Positions 25,072-34,172 of a stretch of 64,000 bases of DNA are shown piece after piece. The stretch is taken from positions 744,001 to 808,000 of the forward strand of contig NZ_JASZYE010000001.1 of NCBI RefSeq assembly GCF_030317145.1. Direction: 5' to 3'. The position numbers were made by a program, and so were the translations under genes. The stretch's first letter is position 1; each line of letters starts with the position of its first letter. The notes beneath the pieces were generated by a model. It made no database searches and was not told where the DNA came from. It saw nothing but the letters and a program-made list of their open reading frames with translations. The stretch comes from Variovorax flavidus (GTDB taxonomy: Bacteria; Pseudomonadota; Gammaproteobacteria; Burkholderiales; Burkholderiaceae_C).

Positions 25072-25616
25072 AGCAACACATCGCTTTGAGTCCCCGCCTC
25101 CGGGACATTTGCCACGCCACTTGCGTGTTGGCTCTGTTCGCGCCTTGCCTGGCGCTCGCCCAGGCCGACGCCGACTTGCCACCGCAGCGCAAGACCACGC
25201 CGGCCACGCCCATGAAAATCGCGACGACCAAGGCCAACCATGCGGGTGTCGAGCTTCGCTACCACGTCGATGCGCCGTCGCGCCCTGGTGCCTCGATCAC
25301 CGTGCAACTGGAATTCGACGGTGTGACCGACCCTGCAGGTGCGCTGGTGCGACTGCAGGCCGACCATGGCCTGCGAATCGGCGATCCGGCGACGACGCGA
25401 ACGCTGCCCGCCGGGGAAGCTACGGGCTGGTCAATCCCGCTGCAGCACTTCGGGGCCGGCCTGCGCTATCTGCATGTGTTCACGACGCAACACGGCATCA
25501 CCAGCATCACGTCGATACCGATGCCCGCCAGCAGCGATGCTTCCATGCCGCGTTCGGACGGCGAGCTCAAGATCTCCGGCGATGACAAGATCATCGCGCT
25601 GCCGGTGCGTCCCTGA
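25068..25616 (+). CDS. Secreted protein of unknown function, 182 residues
   Basis: The product has a Sec-type signal (HATCVLALFAPCLALAQA, cleavage near residue 34). The mature part is beta-rich: VELRYHVDAPSRPGASITVQ, then LRIGDPATTRTLPAGEATGW and YLHVFTTQHGITSITSIPM, which suggests an immunoglobulin-like sandwich. It starts inside the stop of the metalloprotease-like gene (ATGA), so the two products are probably made together and may work as a pair in the periplasm. It is convergent to the ankyrin gene, 21 bases away. Confidence 0.78.
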   Translation: MKQHIALSPRLRDICHATCVLALFAPCLALAQADADLPPQRKTTPATPMKIATTKANHAGVELRYHVDAPSRPGASITVQLEFDGVTDPAGALVRLQADHGLRIGDPATTRTLPAGEATGWSIPLQHFGAGLRYLHVFTTQHGITSITSIPMPASSDASMPRSDGELKISGDDKIIALPVRP

Positions 25617-25637
25617 GTCAGCGCCGGGAAGAGCGCC

Positions 25638-26300
25638 TCACCACTTCCCGTCGCTGGGCTTCTTGCTCCGCACTGCTGCAGCCAGCAGTTGTGCGGCATC
25701 CGGGCGATTCGCCCGTTGGGCGAAGTCGGTGGCGGTCATGCCCAACTGGTTTTTCATGAGCGGGTCGGCGCCTTCGTCGAGCAGCAACTTCACTGCCGCG
25801 GTGGACCCGTACATGGCGGCCATCATCAAGGGCGTGGAGCCATTGGGCGACTGCGCATCGATGAAGGCATCCTTGTCCAGCAGCTGCTGCATGATGGCCG
25901 TGTGACCGTTGGTCGCCGCATAGTGCAGCGGCGTCCAGCCGGGCTTGTTGACGTCGGCGTCGCGTTCGATCAGCCGGGTCACGAGGTCTTGCTGGCCCTT
26001 GATGGCCGCGAGCATCAATGGACTTTCGTCCTTTTCATTGCGCGCCTCGACGTCGGTCTTCGGCGAAGCCAGAAGCACCTGGATCACCTTCGGCGACGGC
26101 TCGCGCACGGCGATCAGCAGCCCCGTCTGGCCCTTCTCGTCGCGGGTGTTGGGGTCGAACCCGCGGTCGAGCAGGTTTTTGACGGCGCTGGCGTTGTCCG
26201 AGCGGACGGCCCTGAAGAAGTCTTCGAACGAACCGGCGCTTGCAGAAAAACATGCTGCAAAAACAGCAAGATACAAGAACTTCTTGAAGTGATTTATCAT
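25638..26300 (-). CDS. Exported ankyrin-repeat protein
   Basis: This 220-residue protein has a signal peptide (KKFLYLAVFAACFSASAGS) and about five ankyrin repeats (residues 25-200), for example DEKGQTGLLIAVREPSPKVI, GWTPLHYAATNGHTAIMQQL and NGSTPLMMAAMYGSTAAVKL. Ankyrin repeats bind other proteins; the partner in the periplasm is unknown. Its ATG overlaps the stop of tatD by four bases, making it the last gene of the mltG-tmk-holB-pilZ-tatD run. Confidence 0.92.
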   Translation of the reverse strand: MINHFKKFLYLAVFAACFSASAGSFEDFFRAVRSDNASAVKNLLDRGFDPNTRDEKGQTGLLIAVREPSPKVIQVLLASPKTDVEARNEKDESPLMLAAIKGQQDLVTRLIERDADVNKPGWTPLHYAATNGHTAIMQQLLDKDAFIDAQSPNGSTPLMMAAMYGSTAAVKLLLDEGADPLMKNQLGMTATDFAQRANRPDAAQLLAAAVRSKKPSDGKW

Positions 26301-27103
26301 GTCTTTACCCCGCTGAACAGGGTCTCGAAATTGTCGCTGGTCGCCTTCGCGATCGTCTCGAGCGGCAAGTTGCGGAGCTGAGCGATCTGCTGCGCGACAT
26401 ACGGCACATAGGACGGGTTGTTGGTCTTGCCGCGGTACGGCACCGGCGCGAGATAGGGGCTGTCGGTCTCGATCAGCATCCGATCCATCGGCACGAAAGC
26501 CGCCACGTCACGCAGGTCCTGCGCCTTCTTGAAGGTCAGGATGCCGGAGAAGGAAATGTAGAAGCCGAGGTCCAGGGCAGCGCGCGCCACTTCGGCTGTT
26601 TCGGTGAAGCAATGGAAAACGCCGCCGGCTGCCCTGCCGGTGCCATCTTCGCCCTCCTCCTTCAGAATCGCGAGCGTGTCGGCCGAGGCTTCGCGGGTAT
26701 GAATCACGAGCGGCTTTTGGGTCTGCTGGGCGGCACGGATATGGACGCGGAAACGGTCGCGCTGCCATTCGAGGTCGCCGATGCTGCGGCCGCCCTTGCG
26801 TTCTTCCATCTGGTAGTAGTCAAGGCCGGTCTCGCCGATGGCCACCACCTTGGGCAATGCCGAGCGGCGGACGAGGTCCTCCACCGTGGGCTCGGCGATG
26901 TCTTCGTTGTCCGGATGGACGCCTACGGAGGCCCAGAAGTTGTCATAACCGGACGCCAGGGCCTGAACATCGGCAAATTCTTCCAGCGTCGTGCAGATGC
27001 AGAGCGCCCGGTCGACCTGTGCGGCTGCCATCGCGGCACGGATCTGCGGCATCTGGTCCGCGAACTCGGGGAAAGTCAGGTGGCAATGGGAATCTGTGAA
27101 CAT
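26297..27103 (-). CDS. tatD: TatD-family metal-dependent deoxyribonuclease
   Basis: This 268-residue TIM-barrel hydrolase keeps the metal-ligand motifs: DSHCHL at residues 4-9, AIGETGLDYY near 92, VIHTRE near 135, FHCFTE near 163 and LIETDSPYLAP near 215. TatD/YcfH proteins are Mg-dependent DNases of the cytoplasm linked to DNA repair and turnover. The gene follows pilZ by 66 bases and is placed as in many proteobacteria next to the holB-pilZ pair. The symbol is by family; YcfH is the closer E. coli match by context. Confidence 0.93.
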   Translation of the reverse strand: MFTDSHCHLTFPEFADQMPQIRAAMAAAQVDRALCICTTLEEFADVQALASGYDNFWASVGVHPDNEDIAEPTVEDLVRRSALPKVVAIGETGLDYYQMEERKGGRSIGDLEWQRDRFRVHIRAAQQTQKPLVIHTREASADTLAILKEEGEDGTGRAAGGVFHCFTETAEVARAALDLGFYISFSGILTFKKAQDLRDVAAFVPMDRMLIETDSPYLAPVPYRGKTNNPSYVPYVAQQIAQLRNLPLETIAKATSDNFETLFSGVKT

Positions 27104-27169
27104 CGCGGAATTCTCGAGAATGGCGGTGCATCCGCACCGCGTGCGGTCCGCGTCGCAGATGGACGGGAC

Positions 27170-27544
27170 TCAGATGGTCTGGGTCGGGCGGTCGGACGCC
27201 ATCGTGCCACCCAGCGCCTCTTCGATGCGGGCCTTCAGTTGGCGCGACTTGTCATCGGACGGGAAGCGGATGCCGACACCGGGCGCCCGGTTGCCAGCGG
27301 CGCGAGCCGGCGTGATCCAGGCGACCTTGCCGGCGACCGGATAGCGCTGGGGATCCTCAGGCAGCGTGAGCAGCACGTAGACGTCGTCGCCGAGCCGGTA
27401 CTCGCGCGAGGTCGGAATGAAGATCCCACCCTCGGCGAACAGCGGAATGTAGGCCGCATAAAGCGCGCCTTTTTCCTTGATGGCCAACTGGATGACGCTG
27501 GGCCGCGCGGGCGCGGACGGTGTGGGGGCTGCTGGAGTGTTCAT
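27170..27544 (-). CDS. pilZ: Type IV pilus assembly protein PilZ
   Basis: This 124-residue protein matches PilZ itself rather than c-di-GMP effectors: VIQLAIKEKGALYAAYIPLF, then EGGIFIPTSREYRLGDDVYV, then VAGKVAWITP and NRAPGVGIRF. It lacks the RxxxR and D/NxSxxG motifs that bind c-di-GMP, as does Pseudomonas PilZ, which instead contacts the pilus ATPase system. The location between holB and tatD is the classical one. Its ATG overlaps the holB stop by four bases. Confidence 0.93.
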   Translation of the reverse strand: MNTPAAPTPSAPARPSVIQLAIKEKGALYAAYIPLFAEGGIFIPTSREYRLGDDVYVLLTLPEDPQRYPVAGKVAWITPARAAGNRAPGVGIRFPSDDKSRQLKARIEEALGGTMASDRPTQTI

Positions 27545-28560
27545 GGGCGACGGCGTCCCGAGTTTAGGGTGGTTCGCGCTTCGCTCACAAGCGCCTCGAG
27601 CATCAGACCCGCATTGAAGGGGTGTTCTGCGGTTTTTGCCGCATTTGCCAGCGACCTGGACCAGCGGGCCAGCGCAACGCGGGACGGCGCTGGCGGCAGG
27701 TCGGAAGCTTCGAAGAAACGGGGCGCGGCGCCACTGTCGGTCGCCATGAGGTCATGGCAGAGCTTCTGGAGCGCACCGATGGCCTGTGCTGGCGCATGGT
27801 CTGCCAGCGCGCTCACATCCCCGCGCGACAGGGCCTTGGGCAACAGGCTCCACGCCTTGGGCGATTGGCCCTGCCCGGCCAGCCGTAGCGCGTCGCTGGG
27901 CCGGCCGCCGGCGGCGCGCAACAGTCCAGGGGCATCCGCGGCGGGAACACCCTGCCCGATCAGCCAGTCGCGCGCCTCGTCGCCCTCAGGCCACGGCAAG
28001 GTGAAACCGAGGCAGCGGCTGCGGATCGTCGGCAGCAGTTGCCAAGCCGCCTCACTGGCGAGCACGAACCGGACATCGCCGACTGGCTCTTCCAGTGTCT
28101 TCAGGAGCGCGTTCGCGGTGACCGTGTTCATCCGCTCCGCCGGATAGACCAGCACCGCCTTGCCGCGGCCCCGCGCGCTGGTGCGCTGGGCAAAGCCGAC
28201 GGCGTCGCGCATTGCCTCGACGCGGATCTCGCGGCTGGGCTTCCGCTTCTTGTCGTCGATGTCGGCCTGCGATTTTTCGTCCAGCGGCCAGCCCAGCTCC
28301 TGCATCGCCACTTCGGGCATGAGCACGCACAGGTCGGCGTGCGTACGCACCTGGATCGCGTGGCAACTCGGGCAGTTTCCGCAGGCGCCATCTTTCCTGG
28401 CCTCATCCGGCTGCTCGCACAGCCAGGCGGCCGCGAGCGCCAGGCCCAGCTCGTACTGGCCGAGTCCCGATGGCCCCTGCAACAGCCATGCGTGGCCGCG
28501 TTGGCGCAGCAGCTCCGTGAGCGGCTTGCGCAACCACGGCGAGAGCGACTCGGCGTTCAC
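27541..28560 (-). CDS. holB: DNA polymerase III delta' subunit
   Basis: This 339-residue clamp-loader subunit starts at a GTG that overlaps the tmk stop (GTGA). It has the AAA+ opening [20 protein letters not shown] with a degenerate Walker A, as usual for delta'. Zinc-module cysteines lie in [13 protein letters not shown], and the SRC motif occurs in [29 protein letters not shown] is a highly conserved segment. It helps to load the beta clamp on DNA. The much longer upstream frame is not used. Confidence 0.93.
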   Translation of the reverse strand: MNAESLSPWLRKPLTELLRQRGHAWLLQGPSGLGQYELGLALAAAWLCEQPDEARKDGACGNCPSCHAIQVRTHADLCVLMPEVAMQELGWPLDEKSQADIDDKKRKPSREIRVEAMRDAVGFAQRTSARGRGKAVLVYPAERMNTVTANALLKTLEEPVGDVRFVLASEAAWQLLPTIRSRCLGFTLPWPEGDEARDWLIGQGVPAADAPGLLRAAGGRPSDALRLAGQGQSPKAWSLLPKALSRGDVSALADHAPAQAIGALQKLCHDLMATDSGAAPRFFEASDLPPAPSRVALARWSRSLANAAKTAEHPFNAGLMLEALVSEARTTLNSGRRRP

Positions 28561-29216
28561 GGCGCGCCTCCGCTGTCGGAGGCGACGAACCCACGCTCGG
28601 CCAGCGCCGCTTCGATTTGCTGCCAGACCTGCTCGCGCGACTGGTTCGCGTCGATGCGAACGAAGCGCGGCGCAGAGGCTGCACGCTGTGCGTAGCCTGC
28701 GGCAACGCGCCGGAAAAATTCGACCGGCTGCGACTCGAACTTGTCCGGCAGACGCGCGCCCGCGAGCCGCTCGGCTGCCGTCTCCGGAGGCAGGTCGAAC
28801 CACACGGTGATGTCGGGTTGCAGCAGCGCATGCACGCCGGAATCCGGCTGCGCTTGCACCCATTGCTCGAGCGTCGAAAGCACGGACGGATCGAAGCCGC
28901 GGCCTGCGCCCTGATAGGCAAAGGTCGCGTCGGTGAAGCGATCGCAGAGCACGATGTCGCCGCGTGCCAGGGCCGGCTCGATCACGCGCACCACGTGGTC
29001 GCGCCGCGCCGCGAAGACCAGCAGCGATTCGGTCAGCGCGTCCATGGGCTGTTCGAGGATCTGCGCGCGCAAGGCCTCGGCCAGTGGCGTGCCGCCCGGC
29101 TCGCGGGTGCGCGTCACCTGGCGGCCCTGCGCCTTGAACAGCGCTTCGAGCGCGTCGATGTGGCTCGACTTGCCGGCACCATCGATGCCTTCAAGCGTCA
29201 GGAAGAGTCCCTTCAT
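28557..29216 (-). CDS. tmk: Thymidylate kinase
   Basis: This 219-residue enzyme phosphorylates dTMP to dTDP. The P-loop is [16 protein letters not shown] (residues 8-23), followed by the [11 protein letters not shown] substrate segment. The [16 protein letters not shown] motif lies near residue 95 and a LID-like [12 protein letters not shown] near 150. It starts at the ATG at 29216, which overlaps the mltG stop, and ends overlapping the holB GTG, so translation of all three is probably coupled. Confidence 0.95.
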   Translation of the reverse strand: MKGLFLTLEGIDGAGKSSHIDALEALFKAQGRQVTRTREPGGTPLAEALRAQILEQPMDALTESLLVFAARRDHVVRVIEPALARGDIVLCDRFTDATFAYQGAGRGFDPSVLSTLEQWVQAQPDSGVHALLQPDITVWFDLPPETAAERLAGARLPDKFESQPVEFFRRVAAGYAQRAASAPRFVRIDANQSREQVWQQIEAALAERGFVASDSGGAP

Positions 29217-30232
29217 TGACCACTCCGCTGGTTTGGGTCGGCGCCCCGCTGGTATCGGTTGACCGCACGGTTGTGCTCGTCGAGCGAACTGCTGAACTGG
29301 CTGGTGCCATCGCCGCGTGAGACGAAATACAGCGACTTGCTTTGCGCCGGCTGCACAGCGGCGAGCAAGGCGGCTTTGCCCGGCATCGCGATCGGCGTCG
29401 GGGGCAGCCCGTTGCGCAAATAGGTGTTCCAGGGGGAGTCGGTCTGCAGATCCTTCTTGCGCAGGTTCCCGTCGAAGCGCGCGCCCATCCCGTAGATGAC
29501 GGTCGGGTCGGTCTGTAGCGGCATCCCGATGCGCAGCCGGTTGATGAAGACCGCGGCGATCTCGGAGCGGTCCTGTGCCTTGCCCGTCTCCTTTTCGACA
29601 ATGCTGGCCAGGATCAGCGCCTCGTCCGGAGTCTTGAGCGGCAGGTCGGCAGCGCGGGCGGCCCAGGCGGCTTCGAGCTTCCTGTCCATGGCGCGCATGG
29701 CCCGCTGCAGCAGAGCGAAGTCGGTCGAACCCTTGGAATAGGTGTAGGTGTCGGGGAAGAAGCGGCCTTCGGGGTGCATGCCCGGCCGTCCGAGCCGGGT
29801 CATCACTTCCTCGTCGGTCTGCCCGAGCGTGTCGGGCTTCAATTGATCGGCCTTGGCCAGCGCGGCGCGCACCTGACGAAAATTCCATCCCTCGACCAGC
29901 ACCAGGCTTCGGGTCGCTTCCTCGCCGCGCACGAGCACGTTGAGCAGCAGCCTCGGGGTGATGCCGCGTTCCAGCTCGTAGCTGCCGGCGCGCATCTGGC
30001 GGTCCTGCCCTGAGAAGCGGAACCATAGGTACAGCAATTGGGGCGGAACGTCCACGCCGGTGTCGGCGACCGCCTGGGCGATGCCGCGAGGCGTGGTGCC
30101 GGGCTCGACCGACAGGTCGACGTTGGGTGCCGGCAGCTTGAGCGGCTGGTTGACCCACCAGAGGCCGGCTGCGCCAGCGCCCAGCACGACGAAGGCAGCG
30201 AGCAGAAAGAGCGTGAGAAAGAAGCGGCGCAC
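29213..30232 (-). CDS. mltG: Endolytic murein transglycosylase MltG
   Basis: This 339-residue inner-membrane enzyme cleaves nascent glycan strands and so sets peptidoglycan chain ends. A single N-terminal membrane helix ([21 protein letters not shown]) is followed by a LysM-like part and the YceG catalytic domain. The catalytic Glu lies in [20 protein letters not shown], with [14 protein letters not shown] and [20 protein letters not shown] downstream. I chose the GTG at 30232 because it places the membrane helix at the N-terminus. It diverges from ygfZ. Confidence 0.93.
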   Translation of the reverse strand: MRRFFLTLFLLAAFVVLGAGAAGLWWVNQPLKLPAPNVDLSVEPGTTPRGIAQAVADTGVDVPPQLLYLWFRFSGQDRQMRAGSYELERGITPRLLLNVLVRGEEATRSLVLVEGWNFRQVRAALAKADQLKPDTLGQTDEEVMTRLGRPGMHPEGRFFPDTYTYSKGSTDFALLQRAMRAMDRKLEAAWAARAADLPLKTPDEALILASIVEKETGKAQDRSEIAAVFINRLRIGMPLQTDPTVIYGMGARFDGNLRKKDLQTDSPWNTYLRNGLPPTPIAMPGKAALLAAVQPAQSKSLYFVSRGDGTSQFSSSLDEHNRAVNRYQRGADPNQRSGQ

Positions 30233-30318
30233 GGGATCCGACGAAGGAAGCGAACTGAAAGATGTGGAATGAAGCCCTGCGGACCGAGCGGAACGGGGTC
30301 GGCCATGATAATTCAGCG

Positions 30319-31242
30319 ATGACCTCTGTCGTTCTGAATGGCGTGACCGCCCTCTCCCACCTCGGTGTGATTCGCGCCGAGGGCCCCGATGCCGCCAGCT
30401 TCCTGCATGGCCAGCTGACCCAGGATTTCGCATTGCTCGACGCGTCCGAAGCGCGGCTGGCCGCCCTGTGCACGGCCAAGGGGCGCGCGATCGCCAGTTT
30501 CATCGGCATCCGGCCGCAGCCCGAGCGCATCCTGCTGGTGTGCAGCCGGGACATCCTCCCGGCGACGCTCAAGCGTCTGTCGATGTACGTGCTGCGCGCC
30601 AAGGCGAAGCTGAGCGATGCGAGCGATGACTATGCGCTCTACGGATTGGCCGGCACCGCACTGACGGCCAATGGCATCGACGCCGGATCGCCCCCCGGCC
30701 GCCACAGCATGGTGGGTGACGCCGACGCCGTCACGCTCTACCCGTCCGACGGCATCCCTCGCGCCTTGTGGATCAGCCCCGCTGGCGCCGCCGCCCCCCA
30801 CGGCGCCACGCTCGACCCCGCGCTCTGGCAATGGAGCGAAGTCCGCAGCGGCATCGTCACGCTGACTTCGCCCGTGGTCGAAGCCTTCGTGCCGCAGATG
30901 ATCAACTACGAATCGGTGGGCGGCGTGAACTTCAAGAAGGGTTGCTATCCGGGCCAGGAGGTGGTCGCGCGCAGCCAGTTCCGCGGCACGCTCAAGCGCC
31001 GCACTTATCTCGTGCAGGCCAGCGACAAGGTTGCAGCCGGCGAGGAAGTCTTTGCCGTCAACGATCCGGAGCAACCCGTGGGTACCGTGGCACAGGCTGC
31101 CCCTTCACCGAATGGTGGCTGGGCTGCGCTGATCTCGATCCAGATCGCCGCGATCGACGCCGGTGGACTGCACGCGCGCTCCGCCGAAGGCCCGTCGCTC
31201 ACGGTGGAGCCGCTGCCCTACGCGCTGCTGGAAGACATCTGA
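30319..31242 (+). CDS. ygfZ: Folate-binding Fe-S cluster repair protein YgfZ
   Basis: This 307-residue protein has the GcvT-like fold and the YgfZ/IBA57 signature [20 protein letters not shown] near residue 213, with its conserved Cys. It starts [20 protein letters not shown] and LHGQLTQDF, typical of the family, which supports tetrahydrofolate-dependent maturation or repair of some iron-sulfur proteins. The ATG at 30319 is preferred to the longer frame. It diverges from mltG, and the next gene starts one base after its stop. Confidence 0.93.
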   Translation: MTSVVLNGVTALSHLGVIRAEGPDAASFLHGQLTQDFALLDASEARLAALCTAKGRAIASFIGIRPQPERILLVCSRDILPATLKRLSMYVLRAKAKLSDASDDYALYGLAGTALTANGIDAGSPPGRHSMVGDADAVTLYPSDGIPRALWISPAGAAAPHGATLDPALWQWSEVRSGIVTLTSPVVEAFVPQMINYESVGGVNFKKGCYPGQEVVARSQFRGTLKRRTYLVQASDKVAAGEEVFAVNDPEQPVGTVAQAAPSPNGGWAALISIQIAAIDAGGLHARSAEGPSLTVEPLPYALLEDI

Positions 31243-31758
31243 ATGCCGCGCTACGTCGCCTTCCTTCGCGGCGTGAGCCCGATGAACGCGAAGATGCCGG
31301 AGTTGAAGCGCTGCTTTGAAAGCGCCGGCTTCACCAACGTCAAGACCGTGCTTTCAAGCGGCAACGTCGTATTCGATGCGCGCGCGGCATCAGCGGCCTC
31401 GTTGGAACGCAAGGTCGAAGCTGCGATGACGCAGCACCTCGACCGGTCGTTTCAAACCATCGTGCGCTCGGCCAAGGCGCTGCGCGATCTGCTCGATGCC
31501 GATCCTTACGCCGCGTTCGACCTGCCCGCAGGCGCCAAACGGGTCGTCACCTTCCTGCGCACCGTGCATCCCGCAAAGCTCTCGCTCCCCTTGGAGAAAG
31601 ACGATGCGCGCATCCTGGCGATGAAGAACCAGGAGATCTTCAGCGCCTACGTTCCGGGACCGCGCGGGCCGGTGTTCATGGTGCTCATCGAGAAGACTTT
31701 CGGCACGGACCTGACCACCCGGACCTGGGACACGGTCAGGAAATGCGCCGCGGCCTGA
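31243..31758 (+). CDS. DUF1697 family protein
   Basis: This 171-residue cytoplasmic protein has the DUF1697 opening RYVAFLRGVSPMNAKMPELK, then GFTNVKTVLSSGNVVFDA, and ends FGTDLTTRTWDTVRKCAA. The family is widespread and has no established role. Its ATG directly follows the ygfZ stop, so the two are probably co-transcribed. Confidence 0.9.
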   Translation: MPRYVAFLRGVSPMNAKMPELKRCFESAGFTNVKTVLSSGNVVFDARAASAASLERKVEAAMTQHLDRSFQTIVRSAKALRDLLDADPYAAFDLPAGAKRVVTFLRTVHPAKLSLPLEKDDARILAMKNQEIFSAYVPGPRGPVFMVLIEKTFGTDLTTRTWDTVRKCAAA

Positions 31759-31780
31759 ACCTGCCGCGACGCGTTGCGAT

Positions 31781-31993
31781 TCAGCAGCACCGTCCCTTGC
31801 CGCTCCCGTAGCGCGCCTCCAGCCGCTCCCGGAAAAACGCCTCGTAGCTCATGGGCGCTTGTCCGGGATGCGTGCGCTCCATGTGGCTCAGGTAGACGTC
31901 GTAGTCGGGCAGGCCCACCATGAGGCGCAGCGATTGCGCCAGCGAGCGGGCCAGGTAGCGCCCGGCTTGCGGCAGGCCGGCAACGGTCTTCAT
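31781..31993 (-). CDS. ybdD: YbdD/YjiX family small protein (DUF466)
   Basis: This 70-residue basic protein carries the family core SLRLMVGLPDYDVYLSHMER and YEAFFRERLEARYG and ends in two Cys. In many bacteria it is encoded immediately after CstA-type pyruvate/peptide transporters, and here its ATG overlaps the cstA stop by four bases (ATGA). It is thought to assist or regulate the transporter. The longer upstream in-frame start is unlikely because of this overlap. Confidence 0.9.
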   Translation of the reverse strand: MKTVAGLPQAGRYLARSLAQSLRLMVGLPDYDVYLSHMERTHPGQAPMSYEAFFRERLEARYGSGKGRCC

Positions 31994-34056
31994 GAAGCGG
32001 CGGATGCAGGCATCGGCTCGAACGGCGTCTCGCGGACGGTCGGGTGGCCGGCCGCCCGCGCAGCCAGCACGCTGCGGATGCTGTAGACCAGCACGCTCAA
32101 CACCACGAACATGAACACCGCGCACAGGGCCGCGTCGAGACGGTCATTGAAGACGATGCGCGACATTGCCTCCGGCGTCTTGGCCGGCGCGATCAGGACG
32201 TTCTGCGCGATGCCATCCGCGTACTTGGCAGCATGCGAGAGAAAGCCGACCTTCGGGTCCGACGAGAAGATCTTCTGCCAGCCCGCGGTCAGCGTGCAGA
32301 TCAGCAGCCAGGCGGCCGGCGCCATCGTCACCCAGGCGTAGCGATCCCGCTTCATGCGGAACAGCACCACCGTGCCGAGCAACAGCGCCACGGCGGCCAG
32401 CATCTGGTTCGAGATGCCGAACAGCGGCCACAGCGTGTTGATGCCGCCCAGCGGATCGACCACGCCCTGGTACAGGAAATATCCCCATGCCGCGACGCAG
32501 AGGAAGGTCGCGATCAGGTTGGCCACCATCGAGTCGGTGCGCTTCATGGCGGGCACGAAGCTGCCCAGCAGGTCTTGCAGCATGAAGCGGCCCGCGCGCG
32601 TGCCGGCATCGACCGCGGTCAGGATGAAGAGCGCCTCGAAGAGAATCGCGAAGTGGTACCAGAAGGCCATCATGGCCTGGCCACCGACGACCTGGTGGAG
32701 GATGTGCGCCATGCCGACAGCCAGCGTCGGCGCACCGCCGACGCGGCCGAGGATGGTGGTCTCGCCGACGTCCTTGGCGGTCTGCACCAGCACGTCGGGC
32801 GTGATCGAGAAGCCCCAGCCCGAGATGGTCTGCGCGACCGCCTCCGGGGTGGTTCCGACCAGAGCTGCCGGGCTGTTCATGGCGAAGTAGACGCCCGGGT
32901 CGATGCAAGCAGCGGCCACCAGTGCCATCACCGCGACGAAAGACTCGGCCAGCATGCCGCCGTAGCCGATGTAGCGTGCGTGTCGCTCGTTGTCGAGCAT
33001 CTTCGGCGTGGTGCCCGAAGAGATCAGCGCATGGAAGCCGGACACCGCGCCGCAGGCGATCGTGATGAACAGGAAGGGAAACAGGTTGCCCGACCACACC
33101 GGGCCATTGCCCTGGGCGAACTGCGTGATGGCAGGCATCTGCAGCGTCGGGGCGACGAACAGGATGCCGATCGCGAGCGCGATGATGGTGCCGATCTTCA
33201 GGAAGGTCGACAGGTAGTCGCGCGGCGCCAGCAGCAGCCACACCGGCAGGCTCGCGGCGATGAAGCCGTAGCCGACCAGCATCCAGGTCAGCGCCTTGCC
33301 GTCGAAGGTGAACATGGGCGCCCAAGTGGCACTCTGGCTCACGGCCTGGCCGCCGAAGATCGCCAGCATCAGGAGCACGAATCCGATGACCGAGACCTCG
33401 CCGATGCGACCCGGGCGGATGTAGCGCAGGTACACGCCCATGAACACCGCCACCGGAATCGTCGCTGCCACCGTGAAGGTGCCCCACGGCGACTCGGCCA
33501 GCGCCTTCACCACGATCAGCGCCAGCACCGCGAGGATGATGATCATGATCATGAAGGTGCCGAAGAGCGCGATCATCCCGGGCACGACGCCCATTTCCTG
33601 CTTGATCAGGTCGCCGAGCGAGCGGCCGTCGCGCCGCGTCGAGATGAAGAGCACGATGAAGTCCTGCACCGCGCCGGCGAAGACCACGCCGGCCAGGATC
33701 CAGAGCAGCCCGGGCAGATAGCCCATCTGCGCCGCGAGCACCGGGCCCACCAGCGGACCGGCACCGGCGATGGCCGCGAAGTGGTGGCCGAACAGAACGT
33801 TCTTGTCGGTCGGCACGTAGTCCAGTCCATCGTTGTGGCGATGGGCCGGCGTGCTGCGCTTGCCGTCGAGGCCGAGCACGGTGTCGGCGATGAACAGGCT
33901 GTAGTAGCGGTAGGCGATCAGGTAGGTGCAGAGGGCCGCGACCACGACCCACAAGGCGTTGATGGACTCGCCACGCGCCAGGGCCACCGTTCCTAACGCA
34001 AATGCGCCGATGACGGCGACGACAAGCCACACCAGGTGGCGGCGGATGCTCTGCAT
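31990..34056 (-). CDS. cstA: Carbon starvation protein A family transporter
   Basis: This 688-residue protein has about 16-18 membrane helices. CstA-family landmarks include YRYYSLFIADTVLGLD, PTDKNVLFGHHFAAIAGAGP, HALISSGTTPKMLDNERHAR and WPLFGISNQMLAAVALLL. Proven members take up pyruvate (BtsT, CstA) or peptides. A DUF466 gene follows, and a cache-domain histidine kinase with a LuxR-type regulator lies directly upstream in the same direction, which suggests substrate-dependent control. An inverted repeat at 34148-34170 lies about 90 bases before the start. Confidence 0.95.
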   Translation of the reverse strand: MQSIRRHLVWLVVAVIGAFALGTVALARGESINALWVVVAALCTYLIAYRYYSLFIADTVLGLDGKRSTPAHRHNDGLDYVPTDKNVLFGHHFAAIAGAGPLVGPVLAAQMGYLPGLLWILAGVVFAGAVQDFIVLFISTRRDGRSLGDLIKQEMGVVPGMIALFGTFMIMIIILAVLALIVVKALAESPWGTFTVAATIPVAVFMGVYLRYIRPGRIGEVSVIGFVLLMLAIFGGQAVSQSATWAPMFTFDGKALTWMLVGYGFIAASLPVWLLLAPRDYLSTFLKIGTIIALAIGILFVAPTLQMPAITQFAQGNGPVWSGNLFPFLFITIACGAVSGFHALISSGTTPKMLDNERHARYIGYGGMLAESFVAVMALVAAACIDPGVYFAMNSPAALVGTTPEAVAQTISGWGFSITPDVLVQTAKDVGETTILGRVGGAPTLAVGMAHILHQVVGGQAMMAFWYHFAILFEALFILTAVDAGTRAGRFMLQDLLGSFVPAMKRTDSMVANLIATFLCVAAWGYFLYQGVVDPLGGINTLWPLFGISNQMLAAVALLLGTVVLFRMKRDRYAWVTMAPAAWLLICTLTAGWQKIFSSDPKVGFLSHAAKYADGIAQNVLIAPAKTPEAMSRIVFNDRLDAALCAVFMFVVLSVLVYSIRSVLAARAAGHPTVRETPFEPMPASAAS

Positions 34057-34147
34057 GCGGGGGTCTCCTTTGGGTAAACCCCGGGAGTGTCGCCAGCCTT
34101 CGCCGCATTGGCATCGGTTGCACCACGCGGTTGGATCGCGTGGAATT

Positions 34148-34170
34148 GATTAAGGGAAAACCCCTAAATC
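34148..34170. promoter_or_regulatory. Inverted repeat upstream of cstA, possible response-regulator site
   Basis: GATTAAGGG-AAAA-CCCCTAAATC is an imperfect inverted repeat: the reverse complement of the right arm, GATTTAGGGG, matches the left arm at 8 of 9 places. It lies between the response-regulator stop (34173) and the cstA start (34056). It is AT-rich at its outer ends and has no T-run after it, so an operator is more likely than a terminator. Confidence 0.55.
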
Positions 34171-34172
34171 GC

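Noticed and set aside
27541..28863. Longer start for holB within tmk
   Set aside because: The added 101 residues are a shadow of tmk; the GTG overlapping the tmk stop gives the normal delta' N-terminus.
32044..33996. A 650-codon plus-strand frame opposite cstA
   Set aside because: Its His/Arg/Asp-rich sequence comes from the antisense of hydrophobic transporter codons.
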